A stretch of 47,718 bases of DNA. Source: Dysgonamonadaceae bacterium. GTDB lineage: Bacteria > Bacteroidota > Bacteroidia > Bacteroidales > Azobacteroidaceae. Within the stretch, counting starts at the first letter, position 1. Every line of letters begins with the position of its first letter. The notes below the pieces were generated by a model. It saw nothing but the letters and a program-made list of their open reading frames with translations, was not told the DNA's origin and searched no databases. Location of the stretch: the NCBI GenBank assembly GCA_031284225.1, contig JAITAH010000251.1, positions 1-47,718 of the forward strand. The letters are read 5' to 3'. Shown here piece by piece: positions 26,981 through 34,139 of the stretch. The translations under genes were made by a program, and so were the position numbers.

Positions 26981-29427
26981 TGTTTTTCTTCGAAGATGAA
27001 AAAGTTATTTATTTCGTGGAGTATAGCTTTACAGGCAATCCGGTTGCTTCGGAAGTTATCGGGTATTGTCGAGCCGGTTACCGTACCCCGTTGTACGCGC
27101 AACGTTATGGTAGTTCCCAATTTGCCGTCAACCAAAATCTTGCTTCCCAACGTAATATCCATAGGAAGGAAATTGAACAGTCCTGTTCCGGTTTTGGTAA
27201 CTTCCACAAAAGCCCGTTCGTTGGTCAAATCCAGCGTTTCGTTGGTTATTTTCAACAAAGTGGGTATCAAAATGCGGTTGGGTTCCATGGGATTGGCGGG
27301 ATAGATATAGAGGTTTCCATCGTCAACCAAAACCTGTCCTTGCAGGATATGTCCGTTCACAAATTTGGTTGCTTGCGCCAGGGCTTCCGCATTGCTGGTG
27401 TTAACAGAAGCTAACGCTTGGATGTATCCGCGAGTAATGGCTTGTTGCATCGCCGAATTGTTGGGCATTAATACGGTGTAATAATTTTCGGGTTTGATAC
27501 CGTCCAATTCGTCTGTATCCGGATTTTTCAAACAACGTTCCATATAATCGACAAACAGGCTGACGTTGGGATTTTCTTTCCGTGCGCGGTCTAAATAGTT
27601 CCAGAGGGTCAGGTCTTGCCAGCGGCTATCGTCGGCGCCCGTTTCCCGCGGGGAATATTGCAATAGTTTATCGACATTGAAAACGATGCCGTTGTTGTAG
27701 TCATCGACTTTGGTTACTGTTACAAATGTTTGGTCTTCAATATTTCCGGCGGCTTGTAATTGGTTGTTTTTGTACCGGACGGCGTCGCCGTAATGATTTA
27801 CGGTAAAATTCCATCCATTATAATTGGTGAGAAGGCCGTTGGAAAAATCCGTTAGTTCGGAATTGATTTCGCTGTTTTTCAGTCCGGAAAAAATATGCAT
27901 CCGCATCAGGCGTTTCAGACGGTCGTCCGAAGAACCGCTACTCATCAACGAATTGGAAAAACTGTTGGATAGCGCGCTATAACTGAATCCATCTTCTTGC
28001 AACAACTGGTCGGAAAAATTGAGCATGGCGTATCTTTCGGATGAATAACCGTTTAATACGCTTTTCATTAAATCTTCGCGTATGCCTGTCGAATAAAAAT
28101 TCACGTAAGCCTGATTTAATAAGGTATGTGCGGGATTGAGGAAGATTTCGGAGTAAACCGTTTCGAAAAAGCGGCTTTTGATTACGTGGTCTGTTTGGAA
28201 GACAAAGCCGTTGCTGGCAACACGTTTTTCTACAATACCGTCCTCATCGAATAGTTTGCCGTTATTGCCTTCCCCATTGAGAAATTCGCCGGAAGCATTG
28301 GAGGTGCTTTCGTACAGCGATGGCCAAACCAAACCGTTGACCATGTGCGTATTGATAAGCGTAGAAATAACGTTTAAAGGCAATTCGTCCACCGTATGAT
28401 AGTATTTCAACAATTTGGTTTTTATAAAATTATCCAAGACTTCATTTAGAGGAATAAAGAGTGTGTATCCGTTTTTTTCGGGGTCGTAAGTTCCCGTTGC
28501 CTCAGAATAGACATTTTCCAACAACGGGGAAAAGGCCAAAGAGGTATAGGTTTTTGCATAAATGGCGTTAATAACCGAATCCGGCATCCTTTTCTGGTAT
28601 TTTTCCGTAAAGGAAGCGGACTGTTCGGTATAGATTTTAAACGCATACTCGCCCGTTGAATTTTTATGGTCGATCAACGATTTGAAGACCTTGTACGGTT
28701 CTTCTTTCAATATCCGGTCGATGTTATCCAACGGTTCGCTCACGGTCGATACTTCATAAATGATCCCGTTGCTTGTTCGGATATCTTCTGTGAGAATAGT
28801 TCCCGCCTGTACGTTTTTACCGGCAAACGTCGAATAGGGATAAAAAGCGATATAGTCGGCAGCGGTCAATGCCACGGGAAACGTATTGAAATAGGCGGAT
28901 GTGTAAACGGGAAGGTACTTGTAATTGTTCATATCTGCACTATAACCGTTCTGTACGGTTTGGTCGATGACCCAATTATTATTGTATTCGTTATCGCGAT
29001 AAGGCAAGTTGTAATAATTGGTTTTCCGTTTAAACGCTCCGGGTACGTATAGTCCCTCTTCAAAATAATCGCCGAGATGTTCCATGGTCCATTGACTGTA
29101 AACGATGGAATAGGCGACGAGTTTTTCCACTTCGCCGGCAGGGATATCCGCTACGGAAGCGTAGGATTTTTCTTTCAACCAGATAGAAAAAGCTTCGTCG
29201 TTGGGGGCAAAAATGGTGTATAATCCGGCGCCGTTCAATATGTTGGCGTAATTAGTGCGATCTACGCATTGCAGATACAGACTAAACCGTCCTTGCTGTT
29301 CCAATACCTGATAGATGGGATCTTCCAGCCATTTGGGCTTTTCATAATAATTATTCGCTTCTTCGTTGCATCGAATAAAAACAAATGCGCATAAGATACA
29401 CAAGAGAAATTTGATATTTATTTTCAT
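26977..29427 (-). CDS. Multi-FAS1 (fasciclin) domain lipoprotein, first gene of the operon
   Basis: An 816-residue lipoprotein with lipobox FIRC (Cys20) followed by an acidic NEEANN stretch. Four FAS1-like segments can be traced. Segment 1 is about 37-232 (LYTIFAPNDEAFSIWL, TSNGIIYEVST) and segment 2 about 240-430 (YTLFIPLNEVLDNFI, ASNGFVFQTDHV). Segment 3 is about 440-610 (MRMHIFSGL, NNGIVFNVDKLL) and segment 4 about 625-816 (YTVLMPNNSAMQQAI, FVNGHILQGQVL). It lacks the C-terminal jelly-roll seen in the other two FAS1 proteins of the locus. Its stop overlaps the susC start, so translation is coupled. Probable surface-exposed binding or scaffold protein for the SusCD complex; function inferred from context only. 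Confidence 0.85.
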   Translation of the reverse strand: MKINIKFLLCILCAFVFIRCNEEANNYYEKPKWLEDPIYQVLEQQGRFSLYLQCVDRTNYANILNGAGLYTIFAPNDEAFSIWLKEKSYASVADIPAGEVEKLVAYSIVYSQWTMEHLGDYFEEGLYVPGAFKRKTNYYNLPYRDNEYNNNWVIDQTVQNGYSADMNNYKYLPVYTSAYFNTFPVALTAADYIAFYPYSTFAGKNVQAGTILTEDIRTSNGIIYEVSTVSEPLDNIDRILKEEPYKVFKSLIDHKNSTGEYAFKIYTEQSASFTEKYQKRMPDSVINAIYAKTYTSLAFSPLLENVYSEATGTYDPEKNGYTLFIPLNEVLDNFIKTKLLKYYHTVDELPLNVISTLINTHMVNGLVWPSLYESTSNASGEFLNGEGNNGKLFDEDGIVEKRVASNGFVFQTDHVIKSRFFETVYSEIFLNPAHTLLNQAYVNFYSTGIREDLMKSVLNGYSSERYAMLNFSDQLLQEDGFSYSALSNSFSNSLMSSGSSDDRLKRLMRMHIFSGLKNSEINSELTDFSNGLLTNYNGWNFTVNHYGDAVRYKNNQLQAAGNIEDQTFVTVTKVDDYNNGIVFNVDKLLQYSPRETGADDSRWQDLTLWNYLDRARKENPNVSLFVDYMERCLKNPDTDELDGIKPENYYTVLMPNNSAMQQAITRGYIQALASVNTSNAEALAQATKFVNGHILQGQVLVDDGNLYIYPANPMEPNRILIPTLLKITNETLDLTNERAFVEVTKTGTGLFNFLPMDITLGSKILVDGKLGTTITLRVQRGTVTGSTIPDNFRSNRIACKAILHEINNFFIFEEKQ

Positions 29428-29465
29428 ACGTAAATAATTTGTTTTTAATAGTCGTATGGAACTCG

Positions 29466-29484
29466 CATGATTCTTAGTATCATG
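29466..29484. repeat. Inverted repeat CATGAT-N7-ATCATG in the operon leader
   Basis: CATGAT (29466-29471) and ATCATG (29479-29484) are perfect arms 7 nt apart, about 40 bp before the first start codon of the FAS1-SusCD operon. It could be a protein operator or a short hairpin in the mRNA leader. Confidence 0.45.
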
Positions 29485-29595
29485 GACTTGGGTGATTTGA
29501 CAAAAATTATGCTTCGTTTCATGCGCTATATAGTATTAAAAGTTGACTGAAAATAGTTAGGCAAAGAAAAGAAATTGTCGGCGGATGTGTCCTAT

Positions 29596-29626
29596 AAATA
29601 TGTACAATAGTATGGAAATATGTACA
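29596..29626. repeat. Two copies of AAATATGTACA spaced exactly 20 bp
   Basis: AAATATGTACA occurs at 29596-29606 and 29616-29626. Each copy contains the palindrome TGTACA, and the 20-bp period places them on nearly the same face of the helix. They lie about 170-200 bp upstream of the operon start, a plausible position for an activator. Confidence 0.5.
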
Positions 29627-29793
29627 TTGGTTAAAATAATCGCGTATTAATTTAAAAAACGCCGGCAATAATGGGAGAGAATATTGCTCACAAAGGTCTT
29701 GTTCTATGATTTTAATCCGGAAGTAATGGCGCTAAACGTAACGGTTTTTTAATTGCTCGCCGGCTTTTCCCTAAACGATAACTATCCTTTTCT

Positions 29794-29881
29794 AAAAAGA
29801 TCGAAATCATTTTAAACAAAGGTCGGTAATCGTTTTAAAAAAGGTCGATAACCGTTTTAAAAAAGATAAGTAATCGTTTTA
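29794..29881. repeat. Degenerate tandem repeat, about 22 bp x 4
   Basis: Four successive units at about 29794-29814, 29815-29837, 29838-29859 and 29860-29881 share the pattern AAAAAGGTCGgTAAtCGTTTTA with a few changes. The period of 21-23 bp is two helical turns. It lies about 370-450 bp upstream of the FAS1-SusCD operon and close to the 3' end of the acyltransferase gene. Confidence 0.6.
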
Positions 29882-29969
29882 CTTGGCCTTCCGGGAATCT
29901 CCTACCGGTATGCGTGGGTTACACAGACTTCACAACGCTTGCCGAGATTGCCGGACAGACAGCGAAAAA

Positions 29970-30509
29970 TCATATTGCAAACTGTCCCGGCTTTTTCCCT
30001 ACAATATTCTTATATTTCTGTTTGATTTTTTCAATGTCGCTCTGCACATTCCCGCTCGGAATAAAATTTTCGATAACGCCGATAATTTTCTTCGCATAAT
30101 CCAAATAGGCCAGCATAATCGGAACGTGCGCATCCCAGGCAATATAATAAAAACCGGATTTCCATTGCGGATTCTTTTTCCGTGTGCCTTCGGGAGCGAT
30201 CGCCAACTGGAAATGGTTACGGTGGAAAAATTCGTCCCGCATCTGGTCGGTCAACGACGTTCGTTGGGAGCGATCGACCGGTACGGCGCCCATGGCTTTC
30301 AGAATATATTTGATCGGAAAAACAAACCAGCTTTTTTTCATTAAAATATGCGGCGCTTCGCCGATGGATTTGTAAAACAACAATCCGATAATAAAATCCC
30401 AATTACTGGTATGCGGAGCGACGCAAATGACGCATTTAGGCAATATTTCCGCCTGTAAAGACGATTTCCAACCGGTCAACCGGAACAAAAAAGAATAAAC
30501 TTTTCGCAC
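29970..30509 (-). CDS. PlsC-like lysophospholipid/glycerol acyltransferase
   Basis: A 179-residue protein with the two signature blocks of the glycerolipid acyltransferase family: HTSNWD (His33, Asp38, the HX4D catalytic motif) and APEGTRKK (EGTR at 107-110, acceptor phosphate binding). The VPVDRSQRTS segment between them is also typical. Such enzymes transfer an acyl chain from acyl-ACP or acyl-CoA to lysophosphatidate or related lipids at the inner membrane. At 179 residues it is a short form, as in many Bacteroidetes paralogues, so it could act on a lipid other than lysophosphatidate. The start codon is GTG (30509); a good promoter box lies about 30 bp upstream and no better start is seen. 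Confidence 0.88.
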   Translation of the reverse strand: MRKVYSFLFRLTGWKSSLQAEILPKCVICVAPHTSNWDFIIGLLFYKSIGEAPHILMKKSWFVFPIKYILKAMGAVPVDRSQRTSLTDQMRDEFFHRNHFQLAIAPEGTRKKNPQWKSGFYYIAWDAHVPIMLAYLDYAKKIIGVIENFIPSGNVQSDIEKIKQKYKNIVGKKPGQFAI

Positions 30510-30538
30510 TACGATAATGTATTTTTAAATTTCGACTG

Positions 30539-30572
30539 CAAAGATAATATTAAATTTCTACTTACGCACAAA
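30539..30572 (-). promoter_or_regulatory. Promoter of the acyltransferase gene
   Basis: On the minus strand TTTG (30572-30569) is followed after 22 bp by TATCTTTG (30546-30539), an exact -7 box. Start near 30532 gives a leader of about 23 nt to the GTG at 30509. The left copy of the 43-bp direct repeat begins 15 bp upstream of the -33 box. Confidence 0.6.
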
Positions 30573-30586
30573 CAGACAAAACTGGA

Positions 30587-30629
30587 CGAAAGGACAAAAT
30601 ACAGAAGCAAATAGATAGAGATTGAAAGA
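30587..30629 (+). repeat. 43-bp direct repeat, left copy, flanking the GT6 cassette
   Basis: This copy matches 32298-32340 at 41 of 43 positions in the same orientation; the shared core includes GACAAAATACAGAAGC and GATAGAGATTGAAAGA. Weaker similarity continues for about 20 bp to the right in both copies. It lies between the acyltransferase promoter and the 3' end of the methyltransferase gene. Confidence 0.9.
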
Positions 30630-30672
30630 TATATTGTATCTATTTTTTTTGAAAAATTAGGATTCCGCTATC

Positions 30673-31419
30673 TTATTCGTCTATTGGATGTTTCTTGGCA
30701 ATAATTCCGCAATAAGGAGCGTACGCTTCCCGCGGCTTCGACAAGATTTTACTTAGAAAGGGAGTTATCCAGCGTTCAAGAAAATATTTCAATCCTCTTT
30801 GAAGATAATTTCTCTTTTGCGTTCCTGTCCAAAAATCAAAACTTCCGATATAGCCTTGCTTCACCACATCAAATCCGTTTTGAATCAAGACGTCTTCCCA
30901 TTCCTTAGGATTCATAGAGCGCAAATTATGTTTTTCGAGATTTTCCTTATCTACCATTTTATGGAGAAAATGCTGGAAGCGCCCTCGGAAATTCGGAACG
31001 GCTATAAAAATAATCCCGTTATTATCAACTAATTCGCAATGTTTGGCAATGATAAGTTTATAATCGATAAAATGTTCTATAAAACCAAGAGAAAAAACAA
31101 TATCATATCGTTTATCCGATTTGAAATTTAAAAAATCTCTTTGAAAAAACGCTCCGACCTTAAACCCTTTTGCTTCGAAAATCCGGTTTAACTCGGTAAC
31201 GCGCGGCGTCAAGTCTATTCCATTGATTTCGTGTCCTAATTTTCCAAAAGCCGCAGTATAAACTCCCGGAAATACGCCGATTTCCATACAACGCCCCTCT
31301 TTATACAGAGACGATACGGTTTGTATCCACTCAACCAGAGGGTCTGAAGGGGATAACTCCCATTTGATGTTCAAATCTTTATAAGAATCGTCCCACAATC
31401 CTTGCTCTACCAAATCCAT
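30673..31419 (-). CDS. Class I SAM-dependent methyltransferase
   Basis: A 248-residue cytosolic protein. The SAM-binding glycine-rich loop is represented by MEIGVFPGVYTAAF (residues about 45-58), the acidic ribose-binding residue by NGIDLTP (Asp69), motif II by FFQRDFL (Asp95) and motif IV by YDIVFSLGFIEHF (about 105-117), the pattern of Methyltransf_11-type enzymes. The first motif is divergent (one glycine fewer than EVGCGTG). It lies 24 bp downstream of a GT6 glycosyltransferase gene and is probably cotranscribed with it, so a role in modifying the same surface glycan is likely but inferred. The pair is more AT-rich to the eye than the flanking glycogen genes and is bracketed by direct repeats, which suggests acquisition by transfer. 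Confidence 0.85.
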   Translation of the reverse strand: MDLVEQGLWDDSYKDLNIKWELSPSDPLVEWIQTVSSLYKEGRCMEIGVFPGVYTAAFGKLGHEINGIDLTPRVTELNRIFEAKGFKVGAFFQRDFLNFKSDKRYDIVFSLGFIEHFIDYKLIIAKHCELVDNNGIIFIAVPNFRGRFQHFLHKMVDKENLEKHNLRSMNPKEWEDVLIQNGFDVVKQGYIGSFDFWTGTQKRNYLQRGLKYFLERWITPFLSKILSKPREAYAPYCGIIAKKHPIDE

Positions 31420-31443
31420 TTTTGTTGAATTATATGTGAAATT

Positions 31444-32223
31444 CTATCTAAAAACTTTCCTGAATTGCTTCCAGAGAGCAATCCAATATTTTATTGTACT
31501 CGGTTTGTCCGTAACTCCCCTTAAAAAAGCATGACCGCCCCAAAATCGTTTATCCAGAAGCACAATAATTTTTTCAAAAGGAAGTTTGGTTTCTTCCGGA
31601 TAAATATATCCCGGATGAAGTATTTTTACTTTTTTATCAAGAATATACTTGTTCAAATGAGATTCGTCATGAATCTTAGCGATAATATTTTTAGAAAGGT
31701 CTTCTTGAATCCTTCGAGATAATTCTTTGATCATTTCCAGATATTTTTTGCAGTTTCCCCCGTTCAGTCCTCCGCAAACATAGATTAAACCTTCATTATC
31801 GGGAATAAATGCCAACGACTCCGGATGCTTTTCGTAGGGATAATCTATTCTTTTTTTTCTGAAAAAGCCCGGATGAAGCGTTACGACTAATTCGTCGTTC
31901 GCATCGGGAAGAAACTCATTTCCAATGTTTTTTACAAATCTCATGTTGGCGTTGAAGAAATACAAATAATCCATTTTTTTCAACTCATTCTCAGTTTCCA
32001 GAAAAATATCAAAACGAAACAAGGTATCGAACGGCCAACCTTTCTTTTCTACCGGATGAATATGAACTTGTGGACGATCGGCTCCTAAAAGGGAATCGCT
32101 ATCGGTGTAAACAAAATAATGCTTTTCCGCCTCCGGTATGAAATATTTTTCACAAGACAGATAAAAATCTTTCCAAAACAACGCGTAACGACCCAGACAA
32201 ATATATAAGATACCTATTTTCAT
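31444..32223 (-). CDS. Glycosyltransferase family 6 (blood-group A/B-type alpha-1,3-GalNAc/Gal transferase homologue)
   Basis: A 259-residue protein recognisable as GT6, the family of the human ABO transferases. Shared landmarks are the GILYICLGRYALFWKDFY start, WPFDTLFRFDIF (residues about 63-74), YLYFFNANMRF, YVCGGLNGG (148-156) and HDESHLNKY (185-193). At the metal-site position the vertebrate DXD is replaced by NAN (residues 91-93), as described for bacterial GT6 enzymes such as the Bacteroides ovatus one, which work without a metal ion. There is no stem or membrane anchor, so the protein is probably cytosolic. The expected reaction is retaining transfer of GalNAc or galactose from UDP-sugar to a fucosylated acceptor. 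It is the first gene of a two-gene unit with a methyltransferase and lies inside a direct-repeat-flanked insert. Confidence 0.92.
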   Translation of the reverse strand: MKIGILYICLGRYALFWKDFYLSCEKYFIPEAEKHYFVYTDSDSLLGADRPQVHIHPVEKKGWPFDTLFRFDIFLETENELKKMDYLYFFNANMRFVKNIGNEFLPDANDELVVTLHPGFFRKKRIDYPYEKHPESLAFIPDNEGLIYVCGGLNGGNCKKYLEMIKELSRRIQEDLSKNIIAKIHDESHLNKYILDKKVKILHPGYIYPEETKLPFEKIIVLLDKRFWGGHAFLRGVTDKPSTIKYWIALWKQFRKVFR

Positions 32224-32241
32224 CTTTCAAAAAATGCGCCG

Positions 32242-32273
32242 TAAAAGTACGCACTTTCCCGTATATATACAAA
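32242..32273 (-). promoter_or_regulatory. Promoter of the GT6-methyltransferase unit
   Basis: On the minus strand TTTG (32273-32270) is followed after 20 bp by TACTTTTA (32249-32242), one base off the TAnnTTTG box. Start near 32236 gives a very short leader before the ATG at 32223. The promoter lies inside the repeat-flanked segment, so the cassette carries its own. Confidence 0.5.
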
Positions 32274-32297
32274 TTTGCTTTTTAAACTTAAAATGAG

Positions 32298-32340
32298 CGA
32301 AACGACAAAATACAGAAGCAGATAGATAGAGATTGAAAGA
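32298..32340 (+). repeat. 43-bp direct repeat, right copy, flanking the GT6 cassette
   Basis: Same orientation and 41/43 identity with 30587-30629 (differences at the sixth base and in AAGCA[A/G]ATAG). It lies between the GT6 promoter and the glycogen synthase promoter. Together the copies enclose about 1.7 kb holding exactly the GT6 and methyltransferase genes. Confidence 0.9.
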
Positions 32341-32391
32341 AGTATTCCGTCTATTCTTTTCATCTATTTTTAATATATGAAGACTTTTATG

Positions 32392-32399
32392 TATCTTTG
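32392..32399 (+). promoter_or_regulatory. -7 promoter box (TATCTTTG) for the glycogen genes
   Basis: An exact TAnnTTTG match. Start near 32405 gives a leader of about 25 nt to the ATG at 32430, which decides the start codon: the TTG at 32397 overlaps the promoter box and cannot be used. No good -33 TTTG was seen. Confidence 0.65.
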
Positions 32400-32429
32400 C
32401 ACCCTAAATTTGCAGGCAAAATAGTTTTT

Positions 32430-34139
32430 ATGATAAATCCGACAAACACTCCCGATTATATTTTTGAATCCAGCTGGGAAGTATGCAATAAAGTAGGAGG
32501 CATCTATACGGTTTTGTCCACGCGAGCAAGAACCCTTCAAACCCTTTTTCCGGATAAAATCTTTTTTATCGGACCGGATCTTTGGCAAAAACAGGACAAT
32601 CCGGATTTTATCGAAGATCGAATGTTACTGAAAGCGTGGAAAAAATGCGCCATTGAAAAAGAGAACCTGAATGTCCGCATCGGACGCTGGAATGTACCCG
32701 GCCATCCCATCGTTGTCTTAATTGATTTTTTGCCCTGCTATGACCGGAAAGACGTCCTTTATTACCGGATGTGGGAAAAATACGGCGTCGATTCTACAGT
32801 GGCCTACGGCGATTACGATGAATCTTCGATGTTTGCTTACAGCGCCGGTCTGGTCATCGAGAGTCTGTACCGGTTTTTGAAATTGCAGCATAAAAAAGTC
32901 ATTGCCCATCTGAATGAATGGACGTTGGGCATGGCCGTATTGTACTTGCACGATCAGGTTCCCGGTATTGTTACGGTTTTTACGACGCACGCTACGTCTA
33001 TCGGCCGTTCGATTTGCGGAAACAATAAACCCTTGTACGGCGAATTTCGCAATTATAACGGCGACCAAATGGCTCAGGAACTCAATGTCGTGGGAAAACA
33101 TACGCTCGAAAAACAGGCTGCCCTGAACGCCGATTGTTTCACAACGGTTAGCCAAATTACCGGCCGGGAAAGCGAGCAGTTATTAGGAAAAAAACCGGAC
33201 GTTATCACGCCCAACGGCTTTGAACCGAACTTTGTTCCGAAAGGCAAATCCATGATTATCAAACGGGAAACTGCGCGAAAAACCTTTATTCAGGTAGCGG
33301 AACAGTTAACCGGATCTTCTATTCCGGACGATGCACTGCTGGTTGCTACCAGCGGCCGGTACGAATACCGCAATAAAGGAATTGATGTGTTTATCGAAGC
33401 CCTGCATCGCGTGAAACAGGCGCAGCCGGCGCGCGCGATTATCGCGTTTATCCTGGTTCCAACGGGCATTCATGGCCCGCGAAAGGATTTGCAGGAACGG
33501 TTGAAACACCATACCCCGTCGTCCTTCCCTTTACCCAATCCGTATTTTACCCATGAATTAATTGACCCTTCGTCCGATAAAATATGCAACTATTTGCAAT
33601 GCCTGAATTTCACCAACCAGGATCCGTCGGCGGTCAAGTTGATTTTCGTACCGTCTTATCTCCAGGGGCAGGACGGGATTTTCAATGCATCGTATTACGA
33701 TCTGTTGAGCGGTTTGGATTTAACCGTTTTCCCTTCCTATTACGAACCCTGGGGTTATACGCCGCTGGAAAGTATAGCTTTTCACGTTCCGACGATTACG
33801 ACCAATCTGGCCGGATTCGGATTGTGGGCGCAGGCGGAGGAAAATAATCGCCGGAAAAAGCCCCATCCGGATAACGAACGGGGCGTAACCGTTATTACAA
33901 GAACGGATACTAATTATTATGAAGTAGCGGAAACCCTTAAAACAACCATTATCCGTTATTCGGAATACGATTCGCAACAGATAGCGGAAATCCGGAAAAA
34001 CGCCGCTTCCCTGTCTAAAAAATTGAATTGGAAACATCTTATACAATATTATTTGGATGCTTATACCCTTGCATTCAATAAAGCGCAATTAAGGAAATTA
34101 AAACACTCTGTAGAAAATGAAAACAAATCAAGCCAATGA
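32430..34139 (+). CDS. Glycogen synthase, GT3 (eukaryote-like) family
   Basis: A 569-residue enzyme that extends alpha-1,4-glucan chains from a nucleotide-glucose donor. The N terminus [20 protein letters not shown] carries the KVGG donor-binding motif of glycogen/starch synthases. [14 protein letters not shown] and the [15 protein letters not shown] segment are typical of the GT3 (animal/fungal) branch rather than bacterial GlgA. The catalytic E-X7-E pair is Glu439 and Glu447 in [12 protein letters not shown]. Bacteroidetes commonly have this GT3 form. The start at 32430 is chosen because the promoter box ends at 32399. Its 3' end overlaps the phosphorylase start by 23 bp, so synthesis and breakdown of glycogen are encoded in one unit. 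Confidence 0.93.
   Translation: MINPTNTPDYIFESSWEVCNKVGGIYTVLSTRARTLQTLFPDKIFFIGPDLWQKQDNPDFIEDRMLLKAWKKCAIEKENLNVRIGRWNVPGHPIVVLIDFLPCYDRKDVLYYRMWEKYGVDSTVAYGDYDESSMFAYSAGLVIESLYRFLKLQHKKVIAHLNEWTLGMAVLYLHDQVPGIVTVFTTHATSIGRSICGNNKPLYGEFRNYNGDQMAQELNVVGKHTLEKQAALNADCFTTVSQITGRESEQLLGKKPDVITPNGFEPNFVPKGKSMIIKRETARKTFIQVAEQLTGSSIPDDALLVATSGRYEYRNKGIDVFIEALHRVKQAQPARAIIAFILVPTGIHGPRKDLQERLKHHTPSSFPLPNPYFTHELIDPSSDKICNYLQCLNFTNQDPSAVKLIFVPSYLQGQDGIFNASYYDLLSGLDLTVFPSYYEPWGYTPLESIAFHVPTITTNLAGFGLWAQAEENNRRKKPHPDNERGVTVITRTDTNYYEVAETLKTTIIRYSEYDSQQIAEIRKNAASLSKKLNWKHLIQYYLDAYTLAFNKAQLRKLKHSVENENKSSQ

Larger units (their letters stand above)
29428..29969. promoter_or_regulatory. 542-bp gene-free control region upstream of the FAS1-SusCD-PL11 operon
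   Basis: This AT-rich stretch has no credible gene. It lies between the 3' end of the acyltransferase gene and the first gene of the operon. It holds an inverted repeat (29466-29484), a 20-bp-spaced direct repeat (29596-29626) and a tandem array (29794-29881), listed separately. A near-match to the -7 consensus (TAATTTTTG, 29509-29501 on the minus strand) lacks a well-spaced -33 box, so the start site is uncertain. Confidence 0.6.

Noticed and set aside
29501..29509. Possible -7 promoter box for the FAS1-SusCD operon
   Set aside because: TAATTTTTG has one base too many for TAnnTTTG and no TTTG lies 19-21 bp upstream, so it was not listed as a promoter.
29794..29881. CRISPR-like array
   Set aside because: Units are contiguous and degenerate with no unique spacers and no cas genes nearby.
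29883..30344. Open frame on + strand overlapping the acyltransferase
   Set aside because: It is antisense to the HX4D and EGTR motifs of a real gene and its upstream half is repeat/intergenic DNA.
30587..32340. Repeat-flanked cassette as a transposon or integron
   Set aside because: No transposase, integrase or terminal inverted repeats were found; only the direct repeat supports an insertion event.
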